64,000 nucleotides of DNA from Oscillatoriales cyanobacterium USR001. GTDB taxonomy: Bacteria > Cyanobacteriota > Cyanobacteriia > Cyanobacteriales > Microcoleaceae. The notes under the pieces were generated by a model, which saw only the letters and a program-made list of their open reading frames with translations, was not told where the DNA came from and searched no databases. Where the stretch lies: assembly GCA_001698425.1 (NCBI GenBank), contig MBRE01000057.1, forward strand, positions 34,855 through 98,854, in the 5' to 3' direction. Numbering within the stretch: the stretch's first letter is position 1; each line of letters starts with the position of its first letter. Both the position numbers and the translations under genes were made by a program. Shown here one piece after another: positions 43,465-51,552 of the stretch.

Positions 43465-43544
43465 TTAATTAGTCCTCAACCGAGGACTTAAGCTGTTAGA
43501 CAGGGGGTTTTAACCCAGGGTGACTTTCAGCTTAAGTTGACACC
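43465..43544. repeat. Palindromic element, inverted relative to the one at 41879-42024
   Basis: TAGTCCTCAACCGAGGACTTA, GACAGGGGGTTTTAACCC, and the end TTTCAGCTTAAGTTGACACC (43525-43544), which is the inverse of 41879-41898 with one mismatch. A TTAACNGTTAAC-type string follows (43567-43600). Confidence 0.8.
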
Positions 43545-43624
43545 AATGCGGCGATCGCTCACCCTACAAGTTAACAGTTAACCGTTAACCGTTAACTTTT
43601 AACATTTAGATAATTTTTACTTTC

Positions 43625-44461
43625 ATGGTGAATCTTCGCGAGGGAATTAAAATTTTTCAATGCACTCCCAAGGATGATAATGAACTTCCGAGAGTGTGGT
43701 TAAGTTCGGGTACTGTGCCAGTAGAAGAAATTCTACCAAAAAGTGCTGGTTATTGTGATGGTGCTTTTGTGCCTAAAGAGCCTTGGAGATATCCAACTGC
43801 ACAGGAGTTGGCATTACTTTGGACGGAGGATGTGCCGCCCTATTATGCTGGGATAGGAATTGTGCGTTTGCCGTCAGAAGTGTTAACTCCGTTTGCCGAT
43901 CGAGGTATTAGTGCGATCGCTACTCAAGAAGAATTAAAAGCTTTTGGAATCCGCGAAAATTGTGAAAAAGCTCTAGCTAAAATTATTGACTATTTTACTC
44001 CGTTATGTCTATCTAGTTCTCCACCTGTAATTAATGGTATTGGAGGAATGCCGCCGGGATTAACTACTTCAACAATTGACAGAAATCGAGGTTGTCATAA
44101 CGGTTTGCATACGGATAATTGGGATAAATTGCCCTTGGATAGCAAGCACGAAGCAACTAATCGTATTTGTGTTAATTTAGGGCTTGAAGATCGGTATTTT
44201 TTATTTATTAATCTTCCAGAAATGACTTTATTTGAGATGCTGGGAGGAAGTGAGGAGGGAATTAAACAAAATTGGACGCGATCGGGGAATGAAGAATTTA
44301 TGAGGCGCTATCCAGAATATCCTGTGGTTAAGCTGAGAATTGCGCCGGGGGAGGCTTATATTGCGCCTACGGAAAATATGATTCACGATGCAACTACGGC
44401 GGATAAAAAGCATTTGGATATCAAGATTATGATGCGCGGTTATTATAGGATTCCGGGATGA
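43625..44461 (+). CDS. Putative 2-oxoglutarate/Fe(II)-dependent oxygenase-like protein
   Basis: A 278-residue protein that I do not place in a named family. His162-x-Asp164 (HNGLHTDNWDKLP) followed by His254 (ENMIHDATT) and a C-terminal Arg271 (IKIMMRGYYRI) matches the facial triad and 2-oxoglutarate-binding Arg of cupin-fold dioxygenases. The N-terminal part (SAGYCDGAFVPKEPWRYPTA) may bind substrate. It overlaps the sulfotransferase gene by ATGA (44458-44461). Substrate unknown. Modification of a peptide or small molecule is inferred from context. Confidence 0.55.
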   Translation: MVNLREGIKIFQCTPKDDNELPRVWLSSGTVPVEEILPKSAGYCDGAFVPKEPWRYPTAQELALLWTEDVPPYYAGIGIVRLPSEVLTPFADRGISAIATQEELKAFGIRENCEKALAKIIDYFTPLCLSSSPPVINGIGGMPPGLTTSTIDRNRGCHNGLHTDNWDKLPLDSKHEATNRICVNLGLEDRYFLFINLPEMTLFEMLGGSEEGIKQNWTRSGNEEFMRRYPEYPVVKLRIAPGEAYIAPTENMIHDATTADKKHLDIKIMMRGYYRIPG

Positions 44462-45654
44462 ATTTGGACTACTGTGCTTTGGGAGATACGCTGAAGTTGG
44501 AGGGGAAATTGACGGAGGCGATCGCGTATTATCGAAAAGCGATCGAACTCAATCCCAATTCGCCTTTAGCTTATCACAATTTGGGGAAAGCACTGCAACA
44601 AAATGGGCAGTTAGAAGAGGCGATCGCATCTCAAAAACAAGCCATTTTATTACAACCAGATTTTACACCGGCTTACTTTCCTTTGCGGTATGCGCCACTT
44701 CCGAATAATTCTAGTTTAATTGATGATATAATTGCTCTTTATCGCCAAGTTATTGAGATTTTACCTAACTTTCCTTTAGTTTACATTCATTTGGCAACAG
44801 CGCTGACAAAACAAGGAAAAATTGAGGAGGCGATCGCGACTTACCAAACTGCTATTTACCAGCAAACAATCGCATCTCATCCAGAAATTGCCGAAGTTAA
44901 AACCAATTTTGAACGAGTACGAAAACCCGATTTTATCATCATTGGCTCCCCCAGATGCGGTACTACTTCTCTTTACAGATATCTAACTTTTCATCCTCAG
45001 ATTTTATCGGCTGCTGAAAAAGAAATATGTTTTTTTTCAAAGCATTTTCATCTTGGTATGGCTTGGTATTATGCTCATTTTTTCCCAAAAATAGATGCAC
45101 ATAACTTGTTAACAGGCGAGGCAACTCCTACTTATTTTAATTATCCGCTTGCCGATCGAAGATTGCACCAACTTTTACCAGAAATTAAATTAATTCTAAT
45201 CTTGAGAAATCCTGTAGTCAGGGCTTTTTCTCATTATCAAATGTGGGTGAGACGCGGCACAGAAAAGCGCTCTTTTGAAGAAGCAATGCAGGCAGAAATG
45301 GGAATCATGGCAAAAGCAACTGAAACGGATTTAGCCAGTGGAATTTACTGGAAGCAGTGCGAGTATCTTGATAAAAGTCTTTATGTTTATAGTATTAGAC
45401 GGTGGATGAAGCTTTTTCCTAAAAAACAGTTCTTAATTTTGCAAAGTGAAGATTTTTATGCTAATCCTGCTGTTATACTTCAAGAAGTGTTTGCATTTTT
45501 AGGTTTGCCAGATTATCAAATTAGTTATTATGAAAAATATAATGCTGGGGCTTATCAGCCTGCGATCGATGCTACTATTCAGCAATTGACCGAGTTTTTC
45601 CAACCCCATAATTATAAGTTAGAAGAGGAACTAGGTAGAAAATTTAACTGGTAA
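44458..45654 (+). CDS. TPR-sulfotransferase fusion protein
   Basis: A 398-residue protein. Residues 1-140 are three TPR units (GDTLKLEGKLTEAIAYYRKA; LAYHNLGKALQQNGQLEEAI; IEEAIATYQTAIY). Residues about 158-390 are a P-loop sulfotransferase. IIIGSPRCGTTSLYRYLTFH is the 5'-phosphosulfate loop for PAPS, and LILILRNPVVRAFSHYQMW the 3'-phosphate motif. It transfers sulfate from PAPS to an acceptor hydroxyl or amine. ATGA coupling with the oxygenase-like gene suggests joint action on one substrate. Confidence 0.85.
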   Translation: MNLDYCALGDTLKLEGKLTEAIAYYRKAIELNPNSPLAYHNLGKALQQNGQLEEAIASQKQAILLQPDFTPAYFPLRYAPLPNNSSLIDDIIALYRQVIEILPNFPLVYIHLATALTKQGKIEEAIATYQTAIYQQTIASHPEIAEVKTNFERVRKPDFIIIGSPRCGTTSLYRYLTFHPQILSAAEKEICFFSKHFHLGMAWYYAHFFPKIDAHNLLTGEATPTYFNYPLADRRLHQLLPEIKLILILRNPVVRAFSHYQMWVRRGTEKRSFEEAMQAEMGIMAKATETDLASGIYWKQCEYLDKSLYVYSIRRWMKLFPKKQFLILQSEDFYANPAVILQEVFAFLGLPDYQISYYEKYNAGAYQPAIDATIQQLTEFFQPHNYKLEEELGRKFNW

Positions 45655-45668
45655 GTTGCGAAAAAGTT

Positions 45669-45767
45669 GTGTTTTCTAGTCAGAGTTATGATGAGGCACA
45701 GTATTGGCTTTTAGAGGATGAATATGAACCGATAGAATGGCGTTTGAGAATGTCGGAATTGCTATAA
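45669..45767 (+). pseudogene. Short gene remnant (VFSSQSYDEAQYWLLEDEYE tail)
   Basis: A 32-codon frame ending at 45767 that reads VFSSQSYDEAQYWLLEDEYE then PIEWRLRMSELL. It lacks a proper start and length, but the composition is protein-like, so it is probably the 3' end of a lost gene. It runs into the partial repeat of the DUF4926/DUF6883 locus. Confidence 0.4.
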
Positions 45768-45904
45768 TTTGAAATTAGTTTTGGTCACTGATTGCTAACT
45801 GTAATATTGATCTACTTCTAGCCAGTTTGTGATTAGCTTTGGTATATTACTCCCCCGATCGATTTGCCAGTTTGTGACGAGAGTTCCTTCCTTTACGTTT
45901 TTTA
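45761..45904. repeat. Deleted partial copy of the locus at 47073-47465
   Basis: 45761-45806 matches 47073-47118 and 45808-45895 matches 47367-47454 almost perfectly; the about 250 bases between (the 84-residue gene) are missing here. So this is a remnant of a duplicated DUF4926-DUF6883 pair with an internal deletion. Confidence 0.8.
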
Positions 45905-45950
45905 CAAGCTATGCTATTCTAGCATTAGACCTAGTTACAGGAGTATAGCA

Positions 45951-46229
45951 GTGAGCGAAGTAGTAACACTAGAACTTCGAGATGAATTGTATGCTGTTTT
46001 AAAGCAACAAGCTGAAAGTGTTGGTATATCTTTGGCAGAGTGGATTGCTGTTGGACTTGAACAGCAAAACAGTTTATTAATTCAGTCTAAAACTGAAGCC
46101 GAAAAAGAGGTTGCGCGTCAGCGATTTCGCCGCCATGCTGGAGCGATTGATTTAGGTTATCCAACAGGTGCAGATAATGTTAGTATTGATGCCGACTTAA
46201 TTCGGGCTTATAGTGGAGATTTTAACTAG
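45951..46229 (+). CDS. VapB-like antitoxin
   Basis: A 92-residue protein from GTG 45951, with CAGGAG eight bases upstream. VTLELRDELYAVLKQQAESV then GISLAEWIAVGLEQ is a ribbon-helix-helix DNA-binding fold, followed by a charged tail that includes ARQRFRRHAGAIDLGYPTGA, typical of antitoxins that occupy the PIN active site. The PIN gene starts immediately at the next base. Expected to bind the toxin and autorepress. Confidence 0.75.
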   Translation: MSEVVTLELRDELYAVLKQQAESVGISLAEWIAVGLEQQNSLLIQSKTEAEKEVARQRFRRHAGAIDLGYPTGADNVSIDADLIRAYSGDFN

Positions 46230-46625
46230 GTGTTGTTACTGGATACATCAGGTTTACTTTGCTATGTCTATAAAAGTGAACCACAACATATACAAGCCGT
46301 TCAAATTTTGGATTCTGCAAGTTATGGTTTAACTCACAATTACGTTTTGGCAGAGTTTGTTGCTTTGGCTTTGGTGCGACGATTTCCGCGTCAATCTACT
46401 CTTGCATTTATATCGGATCTGCTTGACAACCCCGACATTGAGGTAGTGTGGGTGGATGAATCTTTGCATCGGGAAGCGGTTGATTTGTTGATGAAACGTT
46501 CAGACAAGACTTATTCTTTATGTGATGCTGTAAGCTTTATATTAATGCAGCAACGTGGTATGAGCGAAGCGTTAACAACCGATCATCACTTTGAACAAGA
46601 AGGTTTTAGGCGATTGCTAGTTTAG
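46230..46625 (+). CDS. VapC-like PIN-domain toxin
   Basis: A 131-residue protein from GTG 46230. MLLLDTSGLLCYVYKSEPQH has the first Asp, THNYVLAEFVALAL the conserved Glu, and SLCDAVSFILMQQRG plus EALTTDHHFEQEGF the C-terminal acidic residues and Thr-Asp of VapC. Ribonuclease cutting tRNA or rRNA in family members. Directly coupled to the antitoxin. Confidence 0.85.
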   Translation: MLLLDTSGLLCYVYKSEPQHIQAVQILDSASYGLTHNYVLAEFVALALVRRFPRQSTLAFISDLLDNPDIEVVWVDESLHREAVDLLMKRSDKTYSLCDAVSFILMQQRGMSEALTTDHHFEQEGFRRLLV

Positions 46626-46693
46626 CATATTTCCTTGTTGGTAACTTGCGATATATCACTCAGATGACGATTAATAATATGAATCTTTAAATG

Positions 46694-46735
46694 AGGCGCG
46701 ATGCCTGCGGCTGGCTAGGCCTACGCGCTTAGGTA
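46694..46735. repeat. GCGATGCCTGCGGCTGGCTA element, copy 1
   Basis: Copy of a short palindrome-rich repeat; two further copies are at 48216-48270 and 48272-48310. All contain GCGATGCCTGCGGCTGGCTA followed by TACGCGCTT-like ends. The three copies bracket the DUF4926/DUF6883 genes. Confidence 0.8.
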
Positions 46736-46757
46736 TGAGGTGAAATTTAGATAATTT

Positions 46758-46982
46758 TCAAGCTAACATTCGAGCGTGAGCAATTTCTCTGTCACGGATT
46801 AGACGAACTTGTGAACTAAAGAGTGAGACAATAGCTACTGTTTTCCCGGTCAAGGTGACAAATTCTACTTCGTATCCTACGCCACCTTGATGTACTAAAA
46901 CCACAGTGCCAATATCGCCTTGGCTTAAGTTTTGTTCTGGGATATCAGTTGTTAAAACAACGCTGTCAAGTTCTTGAATCAT
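46758..46982 (-). CDS. DUF4926-family small protein
   Basis: A 74-residue protein. ELDSVVLTTDIPEQNLSQGD then IGTVVLVHQGGVGYEVEFVT is the DUF4926 pattern: an SH3-like barrel with D-x-V-L, L-x-x-GD-x-GTVV and YEVEFV. Such proteins often adjoin DUF6883 or other putative toxins in cyanobacteria, and an immunity/antitoxin role is possible but unproven. Stands 116 bases downstream of the next DUF4926-like gene, same strand. Confidence 0.7.
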   Translation of the reverse strand: MIQELDSVVLTTDIPEQNLSQGDIGTVVLVHQGGVGYEVEFVTLTGKTVAIVSLFSSQVRLIRDREIAHARMLA

Positions 46983-47098
46983 TTTCTTTTTTAATCTGGT
47001 GGATAGGCACTTATTAGCCTGGGAATTTCGCCGCCGGTTTCAATAAACTAGACAGATATTGTTTTATCCTCATTGCTATAATCTAAAATTAGTTTTGG

Positions 47099-47353
47099 TC
47101 ACTGATTGCTAACTGTAACTATTTCTCGTTCGCGACTTAGTACAACGAATTGCTGAGGAGTTAGGACAACATTTTCGTATTCAAAGCCTCCCACTAGCCG
47201 GGAATTAGGAATGGCGAGATCGATGGCATAACCTTCTGGGTTTTCATAGCATTCTACTATGGTTCCTACTGTATCTTTGAGAATGATGCGATCGGAAAAA
47301 TCTCCGGGGACATCCATTAATATTTTAATTTTATCGTAGAGTTTTGCTTTCAT
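47099..47353 (-). CDS. DUF4926-like small protein
   Basis: An 84-residue divergent relative of the two other DUF4926 proteins here. AKLYDKIKILMDVPGDFSDR and LKDTVGTIVECYENPEGYAI keep the barrel pattern (GTIVE, YAIDLA). It follows the DUF6883-like gene by 14 bases, so the two form a pair. In the remnant copy at 45761-45904 this gene is precisely what is missing. Confidence 0.65.
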   Translation of the reverse strand: MKAKLYDKIKILMDVPGDFSDRIILKDTVGTIVECYENPEGYAIDLAIPNSRLVGGFEYENVVLTPQQFVVLSREREIVTVSNQ

Positions 47354-47367
47354 TGTTATGTTCCTAT

Positions 47368-47718
47368 TTATTGATCTACTTCTAGCCAGTTTGTGATTAG
47401 CTTTGGTACATTACTCCCCCGATCGATTTGCCAGTTTGTGACGAGAGTTCCTTCCTTTGCGTTTAGTCCTTTAATTCTGATTCGTACCTCAAACCTAGAA
47501 CCCCAAGTAGTAGTTTTACCAGGAGTAGAAGGTGCAGTGGCAAAACCTTGACGCAACTGAGCAATTACGTCTTGTGCCGCAGCATTACGACCTTGAATAC
47601 TTTGTACATCATATCCTAATGTTGCGAAGGCCATCCACTTGCCCTGGTTATCAGGATGGTTCGGGTTCATGGAGTATTCTACAAATTTACGGGTGTCTAT
47701 TTCTGGTTCTTGCGACAT
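47368..47718 (-). CDS. DUF6883-like protein (possible toxin of the DUF4926 pair)
   Basis: A 116-residue protein. RKFVEYSMNPNHPDNQGKWM then AFATLGYDVQSIQGRNAAAQ and DVIAQLRQGF match the DUF6883 pattern, NP-x-HP-x-x-x-GK with a following helix. KLITNWLEVDQ ends it. Such domains are found as the C-terminal or stand-alone part of suspected nuclease-like toxins; this is remembered, not shown. Pairing with the DUF4926-like gene suggests a toxin-immunity or toxin-antitoxin unit. Confidence 0.65.
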   Translation of the reverse strand: MSQEPEIDTRKFVEYSMNPNHPDNQGKWMAFATLGYDVQSIQGRNAAAQDVIAQLRQGFATAPSTPGKTTTWGSRFEVRIRIKGLNAKEGTLVTNWQIDRGSNVPKLITNWLEVDQ

Positions 47719-47890
47719 TAATAAGGGTTAACATTTATGCTTATCCTAATTATTCGGATTTTATCACGCTTATTACCTATTTATCTGGTTTTTGAGAAAG
47801 TGGGAAGCGAGAGATTGTTCGCACGGGTTGGGTAGTACCACCAGATAGTAATATTGCTAGATTAACAACTTTATATCTAAGGAAGCGGAA

Positions 47891-48202
47891 ATGATACAGC
47901 CTGAACTTTTTGATATTGTTGAATTGTTAATAGATTTGCCTGAAGATCATCTCTATTCAGGGAATAAAGGGGCAATAGTAGAGTGCTACTATGATGGTAA
48001 TTATGAAGTGGAGTTTACTAATAATGAAGGAGAAACTTTAGCTTTGTGTACGTTATCAGAGGAGCAATTTATTGTGGTTTGGAAAGCTAGTACAAAAAGC
48101 TGGCTGTCAAGTTCGGAGAAAATTACTGCTATTATTAATCATTTACCTGATCGCTCTCAGGAAGAAGTGTTAGAGTTTGCTCGTTCTTTGTATCGGCGGT
48201 AG
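47891..48202 (+). CDS. DUF4926 protein with C-terminal helical extension
   Basis: A 103-residue protein. PELFDIVELLIDLPEDHLYS and GNKGAIVECYYDGNYEVEFT are the DUF4926 barrel. The last 35 residues, SSEKITAIINHLPDRSQEEV and LEFARSLYRR, resemble the DUF2281/antitoxin-like helical tail. It is on the opposite strand to the other DUF4926 genes. Could be an antitoxin without a partner. Confidence 0.65.
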   Translation: MIQPELFDIVELLIDLPEDHLYSGNKGAIVECYYDGNYEVEFTNNEGETLALCTLSEEQFIVVWKASTKSWLSSSEKITAIINHLPDRSQEEVLEFARSLYRR

Positions 48203-48215
48203 TTGGTTTAGAGAA

Positions 48216-48310
48216 AGGGCGATGCCTGCGGCTGGCTACGGCTAAGCGCTTGGGGATAAGGTGAAATAAGGAAGGGCGATGCCTGCGGCTGGCTACGCCT
48301 ACGCGCTTTT
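48216..48310. repeat. Two tandem copies of the GCGATGCCTGCGGCTGGCTA element
   Basis: Copies begin at about 48220 and 48275 and share GGGCGATGCCTGCGGCTGGC and then CTACG-(G/C)-CTA-(A/C)-GCGCTT. Related to 46694-46735. Confidence 0.8.
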
Positions 48311-48336
48311 TTAACTGCTGAAAGCAACTTTCAGTA

Positions 48337-49635
48337 TCAATCTTCATACAGTAGATTCTTCTTCTCAGCCACTAATCTATCCGTTATTACTTGGACTATA
48401 GGAAGTGAATTAAAATATTCATCAAGAAAATGCGCTCTGACATTATCACCTAGCAGAGGATCATTAGAAGTTAGAAGATTGGGAACAACACATTGACCGT
48501 CTCGCCTCAGAGGAGGTCGTAGATTGCCAGGAAACGGACGCGCAGACTGAATACCTGGTATTGGTATCTTGAGGAGTGGCAAAAATAGGACGATGTCATC
48601 GCAGCGTGTAAAGTGTTGTACTTTGACCCTTGTACTCCCACTGTTTGTATTTAGCGAATAAGTGTAATCGGTTGGTGAAGCAATTGCAATAATACGGAGA
48701 CGCTTTACAAGTTTCTGATCGATTTCGCTATTAGATGATGCAACTTCACCACCAATTTTTTCTGCAAAAAAGTTACCTTGCGAGTGAGCAACAATAATGA
48801 AGTAATTTTGCTCATTATTTTGCGAGTTGTTTTCTTTTTTCATAATTTCTCTCATCTGTGAAACAATCTTGCCAGATAGACGATCGGATTCTACTCTTGG
48901 GTTTCGCGAACCTTGAGTCTGTAAAAATGATTGCACAAGATCACTAACGGAGAGAGGAACACCCTGGGCGTTCCATGTAGTTATCTTTCTTAGAGGTTCT
49001 GTCCCATCAAAGCCAGACAAATTACAGTCAGTGTCGATAAGTTTATTCGTTTCATCCCATAGACGGGTTCTATCAATTAGAACTTGTTGAACCATTCGAC
49101 GCTCTGAAAGACAACTACCTCGAAAATCATTACTGTTGCCTCTAGGCGTGTTGATGCCATTGATGTAGATATAGTTATAAACAGGTTTATTTTCTTTTTT
49201 GAACGTGAATGGTAGAGTAGCCTGACCGTTACAAGTTTCTTTACCACTGAACTCAGTAACTACTCGCCCCCTATCCAGATCAACCTTGTTACTCAGTGTA
49301 CCCTCCCATTTCAGCGTGCCATACTTGATTTGCTCGACAAACATAGCCCTATTACCAGACACTTTAATTTCTGCTGGCACATTTACGCTAACGCTATACC
49401 CGGAACCTGTCTTGGTAAATAGTTTAGGTGCTTCAATCACAGATCCAGAAGCACCCGTAGGTATTTTGACAGTACAACTTCCATTTGAACTCAGATCAAA
49501 GTAGCCAACGCTCAATTTCCAGGTTCCCGCTAGATTCCAATTCTGGGGTGATGGTTGTGAACTGGCTATTTCAGCAAATATTGAGAGAAAAGATGCGACA
49601 GTCGCAAGCACACCAAGACGGGTTAACAATGACAT
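48337..49635 (-). CDS. Secreted protein with lipase-like GHSQG-type elbow
   Basis: A 432-residue protein with an N-terminal signal peptide (MSLLTRLGVLATVASFLSIF then AEIASSQP). A beta-rich N-terminal domain of about 150 residues is followed by a hydrolase-like domain: NYFIIVAHSQGNFFAEKIGG has the A-H-S-Q-G nucleophile elbow, and LRIIAIASPTDYTYSLN the next strand. His in VRAHFLDEYFNSLP could complete the triad. No named family recognised. Export implies action in the periplasm or outside the cell, with lipid or ester as a guess. Confidence 0.65.
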   Translation of the reverse strand: MSLLTRLGVLATVASFLSIFAEIASSQPSPQNWNLAGTWKLSVGYFDLSSNGSCTVKIPTGASGSVIEAPKLFTKTGSGYSVSVNVPAEIKVSGNRAMFVEQIKYGTLKWEGTLSNKVDLDRGRVVTEFSGKETCNGQATLPFTFKKENKPVYNYIYINGINTPRGNSNDFRGSCLSERRMVQQVLIDRTRLWDETNKLIDTDCNLSGFDGTEPLRKITTWNAQGVPLSVSDLVQSFLQTQGSRNPRVESDRLSGKIVSQMREIMKKENNSQNNEQNYFIIVAHSQGNFFAEKIGGEVASSNSEIDQKLVKRLRIIAIASPTDYTYSLNTNSGSTRVKVQHFTRCDDIVLFLPLLKIPIPGIQSARPFPGNLRPPLRRDGQCVVPNLLTSNDPLLGDNVRAHFLDEYFNSLPIVQVITDRLVAEKKNLLYED

Positions 49636-49989
49636 ATTTTATTTGTGCTAAAAAATTAGTATTGTCCAGTATTTATGATTTGTAGTAAAGTGTTATGTAG
49701 CCCTAGATGACCGTTGGATAGTATCATCAACGGCAAAATTCACTGTTGCTATTTTAGATAGAAGTTTGTTCATACATAATCTAATTGCTACTTGTAACAC
49801 AGTTAAATAGCTCCGAACGCTTGCAACTCTAAGCTATCAATAAAATTATTTTATTGCAATCGCAAAAGATAGGATTTAGTAGGCATTTTTTTACTTTTCC
49901 TGATTTCAGTCAGTAGGAAAGAGTAGGATTTAGTTGCTAAAGTATCAAACAGTAGGATAAAATAGGCAAAACCAACCCCCTCTTCACCT
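49636..49989. promoter_or_regulatory. 354-bp divergent region with GTAGGA-type direct repeats
   Basis: Repeats of TAGGATTTAGT (about 49870 and 49926) and further GTAGGAAAG / GTAGGATAAAATAGG motifs lie within 120 bases of the NB-ARC gene start. Spaced direct repeats in front of this gene could be an operator, possibly for autoregulation by its helix-turn-helix-like N-terminus. No gene seen. Confidence 0.45.
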
Positions 49990-51396
49990 ATGGACGTTCA
50001 AGAAGTCTTAAAATTGGCTGACGACATCGTGTTCGCTAAGACAGGAAAACACCTCGATCATCTACAAGAAGGCATATTGCGTGGTACTTGGCAACGCCAG
50101 AAATACCCAGAAATTGCCAAAACCTGCTATCGTAGCGAAGCTCATGTCAAGAAAGTAGCATCAAAATTATGGAAGCTTTTATCAGAAACATTAGGCGAAG
50201 ATATCAATCAATCAAACTTTAGATACACAGTGGAACGATGGCAATTTTCCATAGTTTCATCACATTTTGGTGACAATGCACAAGTTGGTAAGTTCAAGGT
50301 TTGTGGAAACCATCCTCAACCCTTAGAAACCCCAAACTTAGAGAAGCAAAATCACGAAACCTCTAGCAAAACTCAGCCTAAAATTCGTTTAGACTTATCC
50401 GATGCACCACAACCCAACCTATTCGATAACCGCACCTCCGAACTCACCACCCTCAAACAATGGATATTAGAAAATCGCACCCATATCATCACCATCTTAG
50501 GATTAACTGGAATTGGCAAAACCACCCTCACAATCCAACTAATAGAACAGATAAAAAATGAATTTGATTATATTATTTATCGCAGCCTCCACAACGCCCC
50601 AACCCTCCCAACACTCGAAACAAACCTAATTCAATTCCTCCGTAGGGGCAGTGTCCTCGAAGAAAGGGCGATCGCAGAGGAATTAACCCTACTAGAATAT
50701 TTACGATCGCACCGCTGCTTACTCATCCTTGATGACCTACAAACCATCTTCAGCAGCGGCAAACTCGCCGGCAATTATCAACCTGGATATGAAAATTACG
50801 GCCAATTCTTCAAACAAATAGCCACATCATCCCACAACAGTTCATTAATCCTACTAACTTGGGAAAAACCCAAAGAAATTGCAGTATTAGAAAGCCAAAA
50901 CCAAGCCTGTAAAACCTTACAACTCAATGGTTTAGTTGTTACCGAAGCTGAGGAAATATTCAGAGAAAAAAGTTTAGCCGAACCTGAAAGATGGTCAGAA
51001 TTAATAAACCTTTACCAAAGTAATCCCTCTTGGTTAAATATAGTTGCCGCCATGATTCAAGACTTATTTAACGGCAGTATTTACCAATTCTTATCATACA
51101 ATACCCTCCTATTAGGCGATTTAGAATCCCTCTTACAGCAACATTTTCATCGTTTATCCGACTCAGAAAAACAAGTAATATTCTGGTTGGCTAGTCAAGC
51201 CGAACCGATGGAAATATCAAAAATTGCAACCCATCTGGAATTATCCCCACCAGTATTATTACAGACAGTGGAATCCCTGGGACGGCGATTACTAATTGAA
51301 AAAGTGAAACAAGGAGAGAAAACACTTTTCACACTCCAGCCAATATTAATGGAGTATATGAAAAATCAGCATTATAGAAGTCGCCAAGGCGCTTAG
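49990..51396 (+). CDS. NB-ARC ATPase with N-terminal vMAP-type domain
   Basis: A 468-residue STAND-type protein. The N-terminus (VQEVLKLADDIVFAKTGKHL; ILRGTWQRQKYPEIAKTCYR; KVASKLWKLLSETLGEDINQ; NFRYTVERWQ) parallels that of 31832-33178. Then NB-ARC: Walker A LGLTGIGKTTLTIQL, Walker B RCLLILDDLQTIF, and a helical winged region with QLNGLVVTEAEEIF. The C-terminal part (LSDSEKQVIFWLASQAEPME) is a winged helix; no sensor repeats follow, so it is short for a STAND protein. Such proteins act in signalling or defence. No effector domain is attached. Confidence 0.8.
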   Translation: MDVQEVLKLADDIVFAKTGKHLDHLQEGILRGTWQRQKYPEIAKTCYRSEAHVKKVASKLWKLLSETLGEDINQSNFRYTVERWQFSIVSSHFGDNAQVGKFKVCGNHPQPLETPNLEKQNHETSSKTQPKIRLDLSDAPQPNLFDNRTSELTTLKQWILENRTHIITILGLTGIGKTTLTIQLIEQIKNEFDYIIYRSLHNAPTLPTLETNLIQFLRRGSVLEERAIAEELTLLEYLRSHRCLLILDDLQTIFSSGKLAGNYQPGYENYGQFFKQIATSSHNSSLILLTWEKPKEIAVLESQNQACKTLQLNGLVVTEAEEIFREKSLAEPERWSELINLYQSNPSWLNIVAAMIQDLFNGSIYQFLSYNTLLLGDLESLLQQHFHRLSDSEKQVIFWLASQAEPMEISKIATHLELSPPVLLQTVESLGRRLLIEKVKQGEKTLFTLQPILMEYMKNQHYRSRQGA

Positions 51397-51471
51397 GACA
51401 TGATTGATTGCTGGAACCCGCTTATTCTATTCCCTTCTTCCTTAGTGCGTGTTTTCCAACTATAGATTCGA

Positions 51472-51546
51472 TGTAGGGGCGAAGCATTCTGGCGATAAAT
51501 TATCGCTATAAACCGAGGTTTTGTGCCCGAATGCTTCGCCCCTACA
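51472..51546. repeat. Palindromic GAAGCATTC element, copy 3
   Basis: GTAGGGGCGAAGCATTCTGG and CCGAATGCTTCGCCCCTAC arms, with an additional internal GCGATAAATTATCGC hairpin. Lies between the convergent NB-ARC and pentapeptide genes. Confidence 0.85.
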
Positions 51547-51552
51547 TTACTT

